Source: RGIG7300 sp045657645 (GTDB lineage Bacteria; Bacillota; Clostridia; Oscillospirales; CAG-272). Taken from it: a stretch of DNA of 34,130 nucleotides. The DNA is taken from contig JAZOTL010000026.1 of NCBI GenBank assembly GCA_045657645.1, positions 1-34,130 on the forward strand. The letters run 5' to 3'. The notes beneath the pieces were generated by a model. That model was not told the DNA's origin and ran no database searches. It worked only from the letters and a program-made list of their open reading frames with translations. The translations under genes and the position numbers were made by a program. Positions 6,518 through 14,540 of this stretch are shown here, piece by piece (within the stretch, counting starts at the first letter, position 1; each line of letters starts with the position of its first letter).

Positions 6518-8227
6518 TCAAAATCCTAAAAGCTTTGTTCCCTGTTCTTCAAGGAAGTTGCGTTTCTCTTCTGCATCATCTGCGGTTTTACCTGTAGCGC
6601 AAAGATAAAGCTTTATCTTGGGCTCGGTTCCCGAGGGGCGAACGATAAGAGAGCTGTTATCCTCAAAGAGGTAGGCTATAACGTTGGATTTGGGAAGAGT
6701 TACTTCAGTTTCTGTACCCTTAACAAGATCGTAGGCAACGGAGGTCTTATAGTCGGTCTTTTTAACCACCTTCATTCCACCTATCTCGCCTCTGTTGGTG
6801 GTACGAAGGTCTTCCATAATAGAAGCTATATGCTCCATACCTGCCTGACCTTCACAGGTAAAGCTCTTCTGGGAGCAGAAGTAATAGCCGTGCTTTTTAT
6901 ATATTTCGTCAAGCACTTCGGCAAGATTCTTACCCTTAGTCTTATAATATGCTGTCATTTCACAGATAAGCATTGCGGCAACAACGCCGTCCTTATCTCT
7001 TACGTAGCTTCCTGCAAGGTAACCGTAGCTTTCCTCAAAGCCAAAGATGTAGCGATCAGCCTCACCCTTTTCTTCAAGCATACCAATCTGCTCGCCTATA
7101 AACTTAAAGCCTGTAAGCACGTCAACAAGCTCAACTCCGTAGGACTCTGCTATTCTTGCGCAAAGGTCGGAGGTAACTATAGTCTTTACAGCAACCGGCT
7201 TTTCGGGCAACGTTCCTGCCTCGGTTCTTCTCTTTATTACGTAATCAAGAAGCAATGCACCTACGTCGTTACCCGAAAACAGCTTATATTCACCGTCAAC
7301 GGGAATTGCAATGCCCACGCGGTCACAGTCAGGGTCGGTAGCCAAAAGGATATCCGGCTTAACGCTCTGGGCAAGTAACAACGCACGCTCAAAGGCCTGT
7401 CTTATTTCAGGATTGGGGTAGGGGGCTGTGGGGAAATTACCGTCGGGCAGTTCCTGCTCGGGAACTACGGTAACGTTGCCTATGCCTATAAGCTCAAGTA
7501 TCTTTCTTACAGGCTTATTACCCGTACCGTGCAAGGGGGTGTATACCACTTTAAAGTTTGAAAAATCAAGTTCGGGAGATACCCTCTGCTCCTTAACCTT
7601 TTCAAGGTAGGCATCTATTACCTCCTGCTTGATATACTCTATTTTGCCCTCTGCCATAGCGGTATCAAAATCGCAGGTCTTAACCTCATCAAAGGTATCA
7701 ACGGTATTCATTATTGAAAGCACGTATTCTGCCGCTTCCAAAGTAAGCTGACAACCATCGGGTCCATACGCCTTATAGCCGTTATATTTTGAAGGGTTAT
7801 GGCTGGCGGTAAGCACTATACCCGCGTCGCACTTAAGCTCCCTTACTGCAAAGGAGAGCATAGGGGTGGGCATAAGCTCGGAATATATGTACACCTTAAT
7901 GCCGTTTGCCGCAAGAACGCAAGCCGCCTCACGGGCAAAAACATCAGACTTTATACGGCTGTCATAGGCTATTGCCACACTGCCGTTCTTGGTAACAGAG
8001 TTAACGTAAGCCGCCAGACCCTGGGTAGCCTTACCCACGGTATAAACGTTAAGGCGGTTGGTGCCTGCGCCAATTACCCCGCGCAGTCCGCCTGTTCCAA
8101 ATTCAAGGTCGCGGTAGAAGGAATCGGAGATAAGCTCCTCATTTCCCTCCATAGCTTTTAATTCATTTATAAGGTCAGGATCCTTTGTTGCTTTTTCACA
8201 CCAAAGCTTATACTTTTGATTTACCAT
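6518..8227 (-). CDS. pgcA: Phosphoglucomutase (alpha-D-phosphohexomutase)
   Basis: This 569-residue enzyme interconverts glucose-1-phosphate and glucose-6-phosphate, linking glycolysis to cell-wall and polysaccharide precursors. All four signatures of the alpha-phosphohexomutase superfamily are intact: the phosphoserine loop TASHNPSKYNGYK, the metal loop DPDCDR, the sugar-binding GFEESYGYL and the phosphate-binding RPSGTEPKIKLY. The length fits the Gram-positive PgcA/PgmB2 type. GGGAGGAT precedes the ATG. It follows the HD-domain gene by 30 bp and is probably the last gene of that transcript. Phosphomannomutase activity cannot be excluded. Confidence 0.94.
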   Translation of the reverse strand: MVNQKYKLWCEKATKDPDLINELKAMEGNEELISDSFYRDLEFGTGGLRGVIGAGTNRLNVYTVGKATQGLAAYVNSVTKNGSVAIAYDSRIKSDVFAREAACVLAANGIKVYIYSELMPTPMLSFAVRELKCDAGIVLTASHNPSKYNGYKAYGPDGCQLTLEAAEYVLSIMNTVDTFDEVKTCDFDTAMAEGKIEYIKQEVIDAYLEKVKEQRVSPELDFSNFKVVYTPLHGTGNKPVRKILELIGIGNVTVVPEQELPDGNFPTAPYPNPEIRQAFERALLLAQSVKPDILLATDPDCDRVGIAIPVDGEYKLFSGNDVGALLLDYVIKRRTEAGTLPEKPVAVKTIVTSDLCARIAESYGVELVDVLTGFKFIGEQIGMLEEKGEADRYIFGFEESYGYLAGSYVRDKDGVVAAMLICEMTAYYKTKGKNLAEVLDEIYKKHGYYFCSQKSFTCEGQAGMEHIASIMEDLRTTNRGEIGGMKVVKKTDYKTSVAYDLVKGTETEVTLPKSNVIAYLFEDNSSLIVRPSGTEPKIKLYLCATGKTADDAEEKRNFLEEQGTKLLGF

Positions 8228-8257
8228 TACTTTATCCTCCCTTTCAGATCTACTAAA

Positions 8258-8830
8258 TTATTTTTCTAAGAAATACGTTGCTTCCATATCCGCAGTCATA
8301 AGAGCAAAGCCAAGGGGGAAGCGGGAAAGCGCCTCGCCAACGTTGCGGGCATCCTCGGTTCCCGAAAAGCCCATATGATAACGGATTGCAAAGGCCTCGT
8401 CACGGCTTAAGCGCATAAAGCCGGAGGCAATGTATACCGATTTTTCGCCGTGGCCGTAGGGCAGCTTATCCTCATAATCATAGCTTGGCACCTTATGCCA
8501 CACGCCGCTGTCATCCTTAACGTTACGGAAGCCGGGCTTGTATACGTTTATCTTGCACAGGTCGTGGAGCAAAGCAACTATGGCTATAGTTTCATCGCTG
8601 AAATCAAGTCCGTAAAGCTGCTGTACCCTTTCCCTTTCAAGATAGCTTTTCAAGCACTCGTACACATTAATACTATGCTCGCACAGGCCACCTTCATAAC
8701 AACAATGAAAGCGTGCAGAGGCAGGAGCAGTAAAAAAGTCACTTGAACAAAGGTATTCCAGCAGCTTATCTGCGCCTTCCCTCTTGATATTTTCGGTATA
8801 TATCTTTATGAATTTTTCTTTACTTGTCAT
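8258..8830 (-). CDS. HD-domain hydrolase
   Basis: This 190-residue protein contains an HD metal-dependent phosphohydrolase fold. Candidate metal ligands are H52 in GGLCEHS, the H89-D90 pair in ALLHDLCKI, the histidine in YGHGEKS, the histidine in IRYHMG and a later aspartate in LMTADMEA. The pattern resembles the HD part of YhaM-type nucleases, but the YhaM OB-fold is absent. The substrate is unknown; nucleotides or nucleic acid are the usual choices. The ribosome site is poor and the gene begins 10 bp after the acetyltransferase stop, so coupling is likely. Confidence 0.82.
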   Translation of the reverse strand: MTSKEKFIKIYTENIKREGADKLLEYLCSSDFFTAPASARFHCCYEGGLCEHSINVYECLKSYLERERVQQLYGLDFSDETIAIVALLHDLCKINVYKPGFRNVKDDSGVWHKVPSYDYEDKLPYGHGEKSVYIASGFMRLSRDEAFAIRYHMGFSGTEDARNVGEALSRFPLGFALMTADMEATYFLEK

Positions 8831-8840
8831 AATTATAAGC

Positions 8841-9317
8841 TTAATTAAGTCCTATCATATTGGAATAAACGCCGGGGTGGTCGCCTATTACCTTTGCGTT
8901 AAGTGTCTTAATATAATAATCTACGGGACCAGCGTTTATTATAGCATAGCCGTAACCCTTTTCACGCATTGCAAGCAGGCACTTTTTAGTAAGGGCAGAA
9001 CCGATACCAAACTTACGCTTATCGGCAGCAACGCCCAAAGGACCGTAATAGCCCAGCGCTGTGGAATCATAGCAAGCAAAACCAACTACCTTCTTATCCA
9101 TAACTGCAATATAAAGGGATGAGGGGAAATTGAAAAGTGCTCTTTCTGCTTCATCAGCCCAACCGTCAGAAAACTCTGTTCTTATAAAATCAAGAATAGC
9201 GCTCTTATCGGGAGCAAGCGCGCGTCTTATATGCACGCCCTTTGCGTCCATTTCCTTTGTGGGGTCTGTGTCATCGGGTAAATCGTAAAGATTTACCAGG
9301 ATATCCATATCGGTCAT
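8841..9317 (-). CDS. GNAT-family acetyltransferase
   Basis: This 158-residue protein has the C-terminal two-thirds of a classic GNAT fold. A strand, SLYIAVMDKKVVGFACYD, precedes YYGPLGVAADKRKFGIGSALTKK, which contains the acetyl-CoA-binding R/K-x-x-G-x-G/A loop. The N-terminal 25 residues are acidic and not part of the fold. The substrate is not evident. AGGAG stands 6-7 bp before the ATG. It starts a probable three-gene unit with the HD protein and phosphoglucomutase; 62 bp separate it from the SHOCT-like gene upstream. Confidence 0.85.
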   Translation of the reverse strand: MTDMDILVNLYDLPDDTDPTKEMDAKGVHIRRALAPDKSAILDFIRTEFSDGWADEAERALFNFPSSLYIAVMDKKVVGFACYDSTALGYYGPLGVAADKRKFGIGSALTKKCLLAMREKGYGYAIINAGPVDYYIKTLNAKVIGDHPGVYSNMIGLN

Positions 9318-9379
9318 AATTTACTCCTATAAATTAAATTTCTATGTTTATTTTACAACGTGACCTTTGTCAATAAGGC

Positions 9380-9595
9380 TCACATTTTTTTAACAAGCTC
9401 TTTTTTCTTTGCCTTAAATTCTTCTTTTGAAAGTTTGTTTTCTTTATAGTCCCTTTTTAACCCCTTAAGCTCTATTTCCTTATCGGTGGGGTTCTTTTTA
9501 AGCTTTATGGTAAGCAGTATTATAGCCGCAAGCAAGCCTGCAAGTATTATAAATACCACTATGGTAGGTAAAATTGTTCCAAGAAAAAGTTCCAT
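9380..9595 (-). CDS. Small membrane protein with SHOCT-like tail
   Basis: This 71-residue protein has one long N-terminal membrane segment (about residues 5-31). A charged tail follows, with LKRDYKENKLSKEEFKAKK. The 'hydrophobic segment, then L-x-x-L-x-x-G/N-x-I/L-S/T-x-E-E-F-x-x-K-K' pattern is that of SHOCT domains, short oligomerisation helices often at protein C-termini. AAGGAG is well placed. It lies 10 bp after the transglutaminase gene and is probably cotranscribed. Function is unknown. Confidence 0.7.
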   Translation of the reverse strand: MELFLGTILPTIVVFIILAGLLAAIILLTIKLKKNPTDKEIELKGLKRDYKENKLSKEEFKAKKKELVKKM

Positions 9596-9605
9596 TGCGT
9601 ACTCC

Positions 9606-10769
9606 TTAGTAAGTCTTGAGTTTTATGGTTAGAATACAACCGCCCGTACCTTCATAATAGTTAACGATCTGCGCAGCTTGCGCAACGGCGCTTATATCAA
9701 ATATCCTGTCTTGTTCAAAAAGGTCGTCGATAGCCTTTTTTAATTCCTCGGCCGAAGAAAACTTCAGCGAAACTCCGTTTTCCAAAAAGATGTTTTCTTC
9801 GATTACAGGGCGCACAGCATCAAAGCTGTAATCGCCTATATACAGGTTATTGTATACGTAGTAATTATACTTATCTGCCGTACATTCAGGCACGTTGCTA
9901 TCCTGTATTACGTGGGTAAGCTGCAGCTCCTCTGTAGTAATACAGAAGTATTCATAGCTTAAATATGACTTGTCCCCTGTAATTGATACCGGGTCGTCCC
10001 AGGTTACGTCTACATAATAGCACTCCCCATCAAGCTCTATATAATTCCATTGGTGTGAAGGGCCACCTATCTTTTGACCGTCTGTACGGCCGCACAATAT
10101 ACCAAGCTCCTGCATTACAAGCTGGAACGCTGCAGAATATCCGGAGCATATGGCATAATTATTTACAAGACAACCATAGGCGGTACTGCTATCGTTAATA
10201 GCGTACGGATCAAGGGTTACTGCATCTGCACTTTCCTTATCATAGGTGGTATTGTTTACAATATAATCGTGCACAAAAAGCACCTTTGAGTAATCATCGG
10301 GATAGGTTTGCGCCTCAGCTACTATAGCCGATACCACGCCATCAAGCTCCTTACGTTTTTCCTCGTTGTTATTAGGCTGTGCCACGTACGTGGGTTCAAG
10401 GGTGATATCGTTTCTACCAAAGGAAGAGGAAATTGTATAGTTATAACCGTTTGTCATATTAAAGAATTGGGGGTTATCCTTATACACGGCATTATACGCA
10501 ACGCCTACGTCGTATTCCTGGGCATCACCCAATTCTATTTTGGCATACCCTTCGGATATTCCATATGCTATAACAGAGTACAGTTCTTTTTGTGCCTCGT
10601 AAAGGCGCAGATACTCGGGATATACGGTTTCTCCCTCATAATCAAGCGCGGGGGGTTCAATGCTATCTATCAAGGTTGCCACACAGGATGTAAATGAGGT
10701 GCAGATAAGGAGGGCGGTAAGAGCCAGAAGGGTTATTCTTATTATAACATTTCCGAGTTTTTTCATCAT
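9606..10769 (-). CDS. Transglutaminase-like lipoprotein
   Basis: This 387-residue exported protein begins with a lipoprotein signal (hydrophobic residues 8-24, FTSC with lipidation Cys about 29). A transglutaminase-like cysteine protease fold occupies roughly residues 160-260. The probable triad is C208 in NYAICSGYS, H239 in GGPSHQWNY and D254 in YYVDVTWDD. Such domains cut or crosslink peptide bonds, and surface forms are usually taken to act on cell-wall or surface peptides. The C-terminal region is unassigned. No Shine-Dalgarno sequence is visible: the terminator-like hairpin of the upstream gene ends about 10 bp before the start codon. ATG 10766 is an equal choice. Confidence 0.85.
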   Translation of the reverse strand: MMKKLGNVIIRITLLALTALLICTSFTSCVATLIDSIEPPALDYEGETVYPEYLRLYEAQKELYSVIAYGISEGYAKIELGDAQEYDVGVAYNAVYKDNPQFFNMTNGYNYTISSSFGRNDITLEPTYVAQPNNNEEKRKELDGVVSAIVAEAQTYPDDYSKVLFVHDYIVNNTTYDKESADAVTLDPYAINDSSTAYGCLVNNYAICSGYSAAFQLVMQELGILCGRTDGQKIGGPSHQWNYIELDGECYYVDVTWDDPVSITGDKSYLSYEYFCITTEELQLTHVIQDSNVPECTADKYNYYVYNNLYIGDYSFDAVRPVIEENIFLENGVSLKFSSAEELKKAIDDLFEQDRIFDISAVAQAAQIVNYYEGTGGCILTIKLKTY

Positions 10770-10777
10770 TATTTAGG

Positions 10778-10806
10778 GTAAAAGAGCCGATAACGGCTCT
10801 TTTATT
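10778..10806. terminator. Terminator-like hairpin after the 870-residue gene
   Basis: AAAAGAGCCG (10780-10789) and CGGCTCTTTT (10794-10803) form a 10-bp stem with a 4-base loop. Read on the minus strand it follows the stop codon of the large membrane-protein gene. It is so close to the transglutaminase start that it could also act as an attenuator. Confidence 0.8.
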
Positions 10807-10811
10807 TTTTA

Positions 10812-13424
10812 TTATTTGCGGATGTTTATTACGCTGAGCAATGCAACGGGCACAAGCCAGAAGAGCTGATAGAGTGCCGTATAAATACCTGCAGCCTCAA
10901 ACAGATTTCTTTGAAGCACGGCAAGTATCATAATAACAAATCCGATAAGTACCGAAAGTGCCTTTACAACCACCGAGAAGCGGGAAGCCGAGGACACCTT
11001 TTCACAAAGAACAAGGGTACGCAACAGGCTCTTGGGGCTCTTCTTTGATACGATGGTACTGTCTGCGTGCTCGGTAACCTCTGTCTTTTCAGAAAGATAA
11101 CAGCACTTGATTATCTTAACCGCATACTTTTCAAGATTAAGATGCTTTGCCAAAAGCTCATCGTCGATGTTGGGGTCAAAGCTCTTTATACCTATGCATA
11201 TACCTGCACGGGAAAGCTGCTTTGCAATAGCGGTAAAATCGGGGTCAAAGCCGTAGCTTATATAGATTTTAGCCGCAACCTCGTCATTGCAAACAAGGTA
11301 GGAAATTGACGCCTCTCCACGGAATTCAAGACGCTGGTCCTCCGCTTCAACAACGGGGTCAAAATTATTTCTTATAAGGTAAGAGGCCTTGCCGTAGAAG
11401 ATATGCTTGCCGCTGATAACGGCCTCTATACCGTCCTCTGCAATATCCATTATCTCTACGTCATCGGAGCAGTCAAATTCCTTTGTAGCAATGCTGAACA
11501 CATCGCAAAGGGGGCCGCCCAAAGCCTTGAAAAGGCTTGCCACGTTATATATAATGCGGTCTATACGGTTGTTGCCGTACACCTTGATGCTCTTTACCTT
11601 TGTTTTGTTGGAAAGGAACACGTCCTTATCGTCAAAGGATATAACCTCTGCTTCCTCGTAATCCTCAGGAGCCGCCTCACCTAAAATGGCACTGCCCATT
11701 TCAAAGGCCGCCTTTGAAGCGCGGTAAAGAGGAAGTGAATATGAAAGCACCGCAGATAAGGGCATTGTAAGCATAAGGCCTACGTAAGCATACTTAAGGG
11801 CTTCGATAACACCGTCGGTAGGGTATTTAACACCATAGAACACGGCAAGAAATGCGCAAAGAACAATAGAAATTGCTATCATTGCACCCAAAAGGCCGTT
11901 GTTCTTGGGATATCTTCTGGTCTTTTCAAAGAAATTATCAACAAAGTTTGTTTTTGCTACCTTAAATACGGGGGCATCCTCGTAGATATATTCCTCAAAA
12001 ACTCTGTGCTCGGCAGATGCGTTTTCCTCGGGAACCTTTGCAAGTATGTGCTTGGTTCTCTTGGAAGACACAATGTTGAAGGAGAATATATCACGCTTCA
12101 GGCTTATCCAGGAGGATACAACCGTAAAGAAGATATAAAGGGCAACAGGCAGATTGCAGAATACTATAGCCTTGCCGTTATACAAGAAGCATACCGCAAT
12201 ATGGTACGCCACAGAAAGCGCAACTGTTACGGAAAGTATGCTATCAGAGGTAGGTTTGCCTGTAAACAGAGCCTTGAAGCCTCTGCAAATAGGTGTTATA
12301 ACAAATACACACGCAGCAAGTAACAGTTCAAGGGAAAGCATTGAGCTAACAACGGGGAAAAGGGTGGAATCAAGTATATCGGGGATCTTTGCACCCATAC
12401 GTCCCAGGTTTTCAAACAAGGCGATGATAAGCACCATTGCAAGAGAACCGAACACCTTTACAAGCACGTTGCGGTATTTCTTTTTGTAAATTTCAAATAC
12501 GTCCTTAATCTGGGTGGCAGCAACGAATTCCATATCCTTGGATATCTCATCGGGGATATTATCCTCACGCTTCATGGAACCGAAAATCTCTGCGTCCTTA
12601 TCCACAGCCTCGCTTATGATGCTTGCCTGGTCCTGACCCAGCTTTTCCTTAAGCTCGTCCTCCATATCAAAGGCTATCATAAGGTTAACGTCGGTTTCAT
12701 CAAAGCCCTCGTCCGCAACGTCTGCAAGGTCTAATTCCTGCACAGCTTTTTCTGTTTCGGTAACGGGCTCATGGGGCTGGGCCTTTTCTATTTCGCTTTC
12801 AATGCTGGATACGTATTCCTCAGCCTCGGTCATTATCTGGGCAGGCTCTACGGCAACTTCGGCAACGGCAGCTCTGTTCTGCATTACCTCCTCGTACTCT
12901 GCTTCCGAAAGGTACTTTTTCATAAGGGCGTCAACGTCAACCTCGCCGCCTTCCTCTTCCTCGTCATCAACCGTAGCAAAAACAGCAGTATCCTCTGCCT
13001 TTGTCTCGGTCACCTTGGAAAATTCCTTTGTAACTACCTTTTCTTCCTCTTCCGCAGGTTCTGCAGATATGTATATTTCGCTATCCTCAAGAACGTCAGA
13101 TTCAGTTACGGGAGCTACAAAAACTATATCATCCTCTTCAGACACGGGGGTGTGAACAAGATTATAGCGTTCCTGGGCTTCAGGGGCTTCGGTAGCTTCC
13201 TCTGCTTTTACAGAAAGCTCCTCTACATCCTCATCATTAGAATCTTCTTTAGTATAGCCTCTACCCCTTGCAAAGCTCTCCTCCGGGGAAAGCTCGCTTG
13301 CGGCCTCAAAATCCATCTCCGGCAGTTCAATCTCCTGTGTAGGCATAACCACGTCAAGCTCTGTTGTTTGACTGAGCTGATTTAAAAGGTCTTCTCCGGA
13401 AAAATCGTATCTGTCCTTACTCAA
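10812..13424 (-). CDS. Degenerate P-type-ATPase-like membrane protein with acidic N-terminal region
   Basis: This 870-residue protein begins with about 300 residues of very acidic, low-complexity sequence (many Glu/Asp/Val/Ala). Eight predicted membrane segments follow (about 318-340, 351-378, 393-412, 419-441, 510-531, 541-566, 815-838, 845-867). The order 4+2+2 with soluble loops at 442-509 and 567-812 is that of P1B heavy-metal ATPases. Residue-level echoes remain: KALFTGKPTSDSILSV near 384, FDDKDV at 597-602 where DKTGT belongs, LGGPLCDVFSIATKE where the HP locus belongs, and GICIGIKSFD where TGD belongs. CPC in the sixth segment is MPL, and no TGE or GDGxND is found. It should not pump ions by the normal cycle. 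The start is TTG with AAGGAAG 8 bp before. It follows rlmB by 39 bp. Confidence 0.75.
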   Translation of the reverse strand: MSKDRYDFSGEDLLNQLSQTTELDVVMPTQEIELPEMDFEAASELSPEESFARGRGYTKEDSNDEDVEELSVKAEEATEAPEAQERYNLVHTPVSEEDDIVFVAPVTESDVLEDSEIYISAEPAEEEEKVVTKEFSKVTETKAEDTAVFATVDDEEEEGGEVDVDALMKKYLSEAEYEEVMQNRAAVAEVAVEPAQIMTEAEEYVSSIESEIEKAQPHEPVTETEKAVQELDLADVADEGFDETDVNLMIAFDMEDELKEKLGQDQASIISEAVDKDAEIFGSMKREDNIPDEISKDMEFVAATQIKDVFEIYKKKYRNVLVKVFGSLAMVLIIALFENLGRMGAKIPDILDSTLFPVVSSMLSLELLLAACVFVITPICRGFKALFTGKPTSDSILSVTVALSVAYHIAVCFLYNGKAIVFCNLPVALYIFFTVVSSWISLKRDIFSFNIVSSKRTKHILAKVPEENASAEHRVFEEYIYEDAPVFKVAKTNFVDNFFEKTRRYPKNNGLLGAMIAISIVLCAFLAVFYGVKYPTDGVIEALKYAYVGLMLTMPLSAVLSYSLPLYRASKAAFEMGSAILGEAAPEDYEEAEVISFDDKDVFLSNKTKVKSIKVYGNNRIDRIIYNVASLFKALGGPLCDVFSIATKEFDCSDDVEIMDIAEDGIEAVISGKHIFYGKASYLIRNNFDPVVEAEDQRLEFRGEASISYLVCNDEVAAKIYISYGFDPDFTAIAKQLSRAGICIGIKSFDPNIDDELLAKHLNLEKYAVKIIKCCYLSEKTEVTEHADSTIVSKKSPKSLLRTLVLCEKVSSASRFSVVVKALSVLIGFVIMILAVLQRNLFEAAGIYTALYQLFWLVPVALLSVINIRK

Positions 13425-13463
13425 CTTCCATACTTCCTTTCCATTTAGTAATTCTGTATATCG

Positions 13464-14204
13464 TCAATGTCTTTGCCTTGCCGCTTCCGAAAGGATAACA
13501 GCGCAGGCGGTTGACACGTTAAGCGAATTAACCTTACCGTACATAGGTATGGATATAACGGCATCGCACTTTTCCTTTACAAGGCGTGAAATTCCGTTAC
13601 CCTCGCTTCCCAAAACTATGGCAGCGCCACAGTTAAGGTCGGTCTTATAATACTCAGTACCGCCCATATCAGCGGCAAATACCCATAAGCCCTGTTTTTT
13701 AAGAGAGTCGATCTCTCTTGCAAGGTTTGTTACCTTTGCAACGGGCAGATGCTCTATAGCTCCTGCAGAGGATTTTGCCACCACCTGGGTAAGACCCACG
13801 CTCCTGTGCTTGGGGATTATAACTCCGTGGGCACCTGCGCCCTCTGCACATCGGATTATGGCTCCAAGGTTATGGGGATCGTTAATTTCGTCCGCTATAA
13901 CTATAAGGGGCTTTTCTCCACGACTGTAAGCTAACTCAAGCATATCCTCAACGCTTGAATATTCGCAGGCGCTTGCGTAAGCCGCAACGCCTTGATGAGG
14001 TATATTGCCTGCAAGCTCATCCAGCTTTTGGGGCGAGATCTCTCTTACGGCTATATTTCTTTTTTTAGCTAAAGCTATTATTTCGGATACTGCAGGGCCG
14101 TGGGCACTGCGGGAAACAAGGAGCTTATCCACGTCCTTGGTACTGCGCAAAAGCTCACGCACGGCATTGCGTCCTACTATAATGCCTTGATTTTCTTTAT
14201 CCAT
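13464..14204 (-). CDS. rlmB: 23S rRNA (guanosine-2'-O)-methyltransferase RlmB
   Basis: This 246-residue SPOUT methyltransferase methylates the ribose of a 23S rRNA guanosine (G2251 in E. coli) using S-adenosylmethionine. The N-terminal substrate-binding domain is visible (GRNAVRELL through PHQGVAAYA). The knotted SpoU domain follows: IADEINDPHNLGAIIRCAEGAGAHGVI, then VLGSEGNGISRLV and PMYGKVNSLNVSTACAVIL, the three SPOUT motifs. GAAGGAAG precedes the ATG. It has its own promoter upstream and heads the run of minus-strand genes that includes the P-type-ATPase-like protein. Confidence 0.93.
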   Translation of the reverse strand: MDKENQGIIVGRNAVRELLRSTKDVDKLLVSRSAHGPAVSEIIALAKKRNIAVREISPQKLDELAGNIPHQGVAAYASACEYSSVEDMLELAYSRGEKPLIVIADEINDPHNLGAIIRCAEGAGAHGVIIPKHRSVGLTQVVAKSSAGAIEHLPVAKVTNLAREIDSLKKQGLWVFAADMGGTEYYKTDLNCGAAIVLGSEGNGISRLVKEKCDAVISIPMYGKVNSLNVSTACAVILSEAARQRH

Positions 14205-14273
14205 TTATCTTCCTTCGTTTCGCATTTTACTTATGTAAAAAAATTATATTCCCATATTACATACTTATATAAA

Positions 14274-14302
14274 ATTATATCACATATTTTTGGATTTGTA
14301 TA
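14274..14302 (-). promoter_or_regulatory. Candidate rlmB promoter
   Basis: On the minus strand TATACA (14297-14302), 17 bp and TATAAT (14274-14279) lie about 70 bp before the rlmB start codon. The -35 box matches consensus at four of six positions. Confidence 0.5.
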
Positions 14303-14502
14303 TAAATTTTCGGTATTTTTATCATCTATTTAGAGAATTTTTTTCGATATAGGCGTATTTTTCGCAATATCCCCGCCACCTGCGGATAATACCAATATTC
14401 CAATCCGCCCGCCCCTTTCAAAACATCATCCCCGTTTGTCAAAGTATACAAAAAAGAAAGTTTTATTTTGTTCAAATAGCTATAGAAAGAATGCTTAATT
14501 TA

Positions 14503-14511
14503 TGCTATAAT
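14503..14511 (+). promoter_or_regulatory. Extended -10 promoter of the SLH-GH18 gene
   Basis: TGCTATAAT gives a consensus -10 box with the extended TG element, 30 bp before the ATG. No good -35 is found at 17 bp, which is common for extended -10 promoters. Confidence 0.6.
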
Positions 14512-14540
14512 TGATTGAATACTCGAAAGGAGCTTCAAAA

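Larger units (their letters stand above)
14205..14540. other. Divergent intergenic region between rlmB and the GH18 gene
   Basis: This 336-bp A/T-rich region contains a candidate rlmB promoter (TATACA, 17 bp, TATAAT on the minus strand, about 14274-14302) and the GH18 promoter at its right end. A CCACCTGCGG stretch near 14377-14386 matches one hairpin arm of repeat family B but lacks the partner arm. No gene is visible. Confidence 0.6.

Noticed and set aside
12771..13385. Plus-strand frames over the acidic region of the P-ATPase-like gene
   Set aside because: They reflect reverse-complement of Glu/Asp-rich codons; no ribosome site or homologous pattern.
14437..14442. Minus-strand TTGACA near 14440 as the rlmB -35 box
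   Set aside because: The region 16-18 bp downstream has no -10 box, and it is over 230 bp from rlmB.
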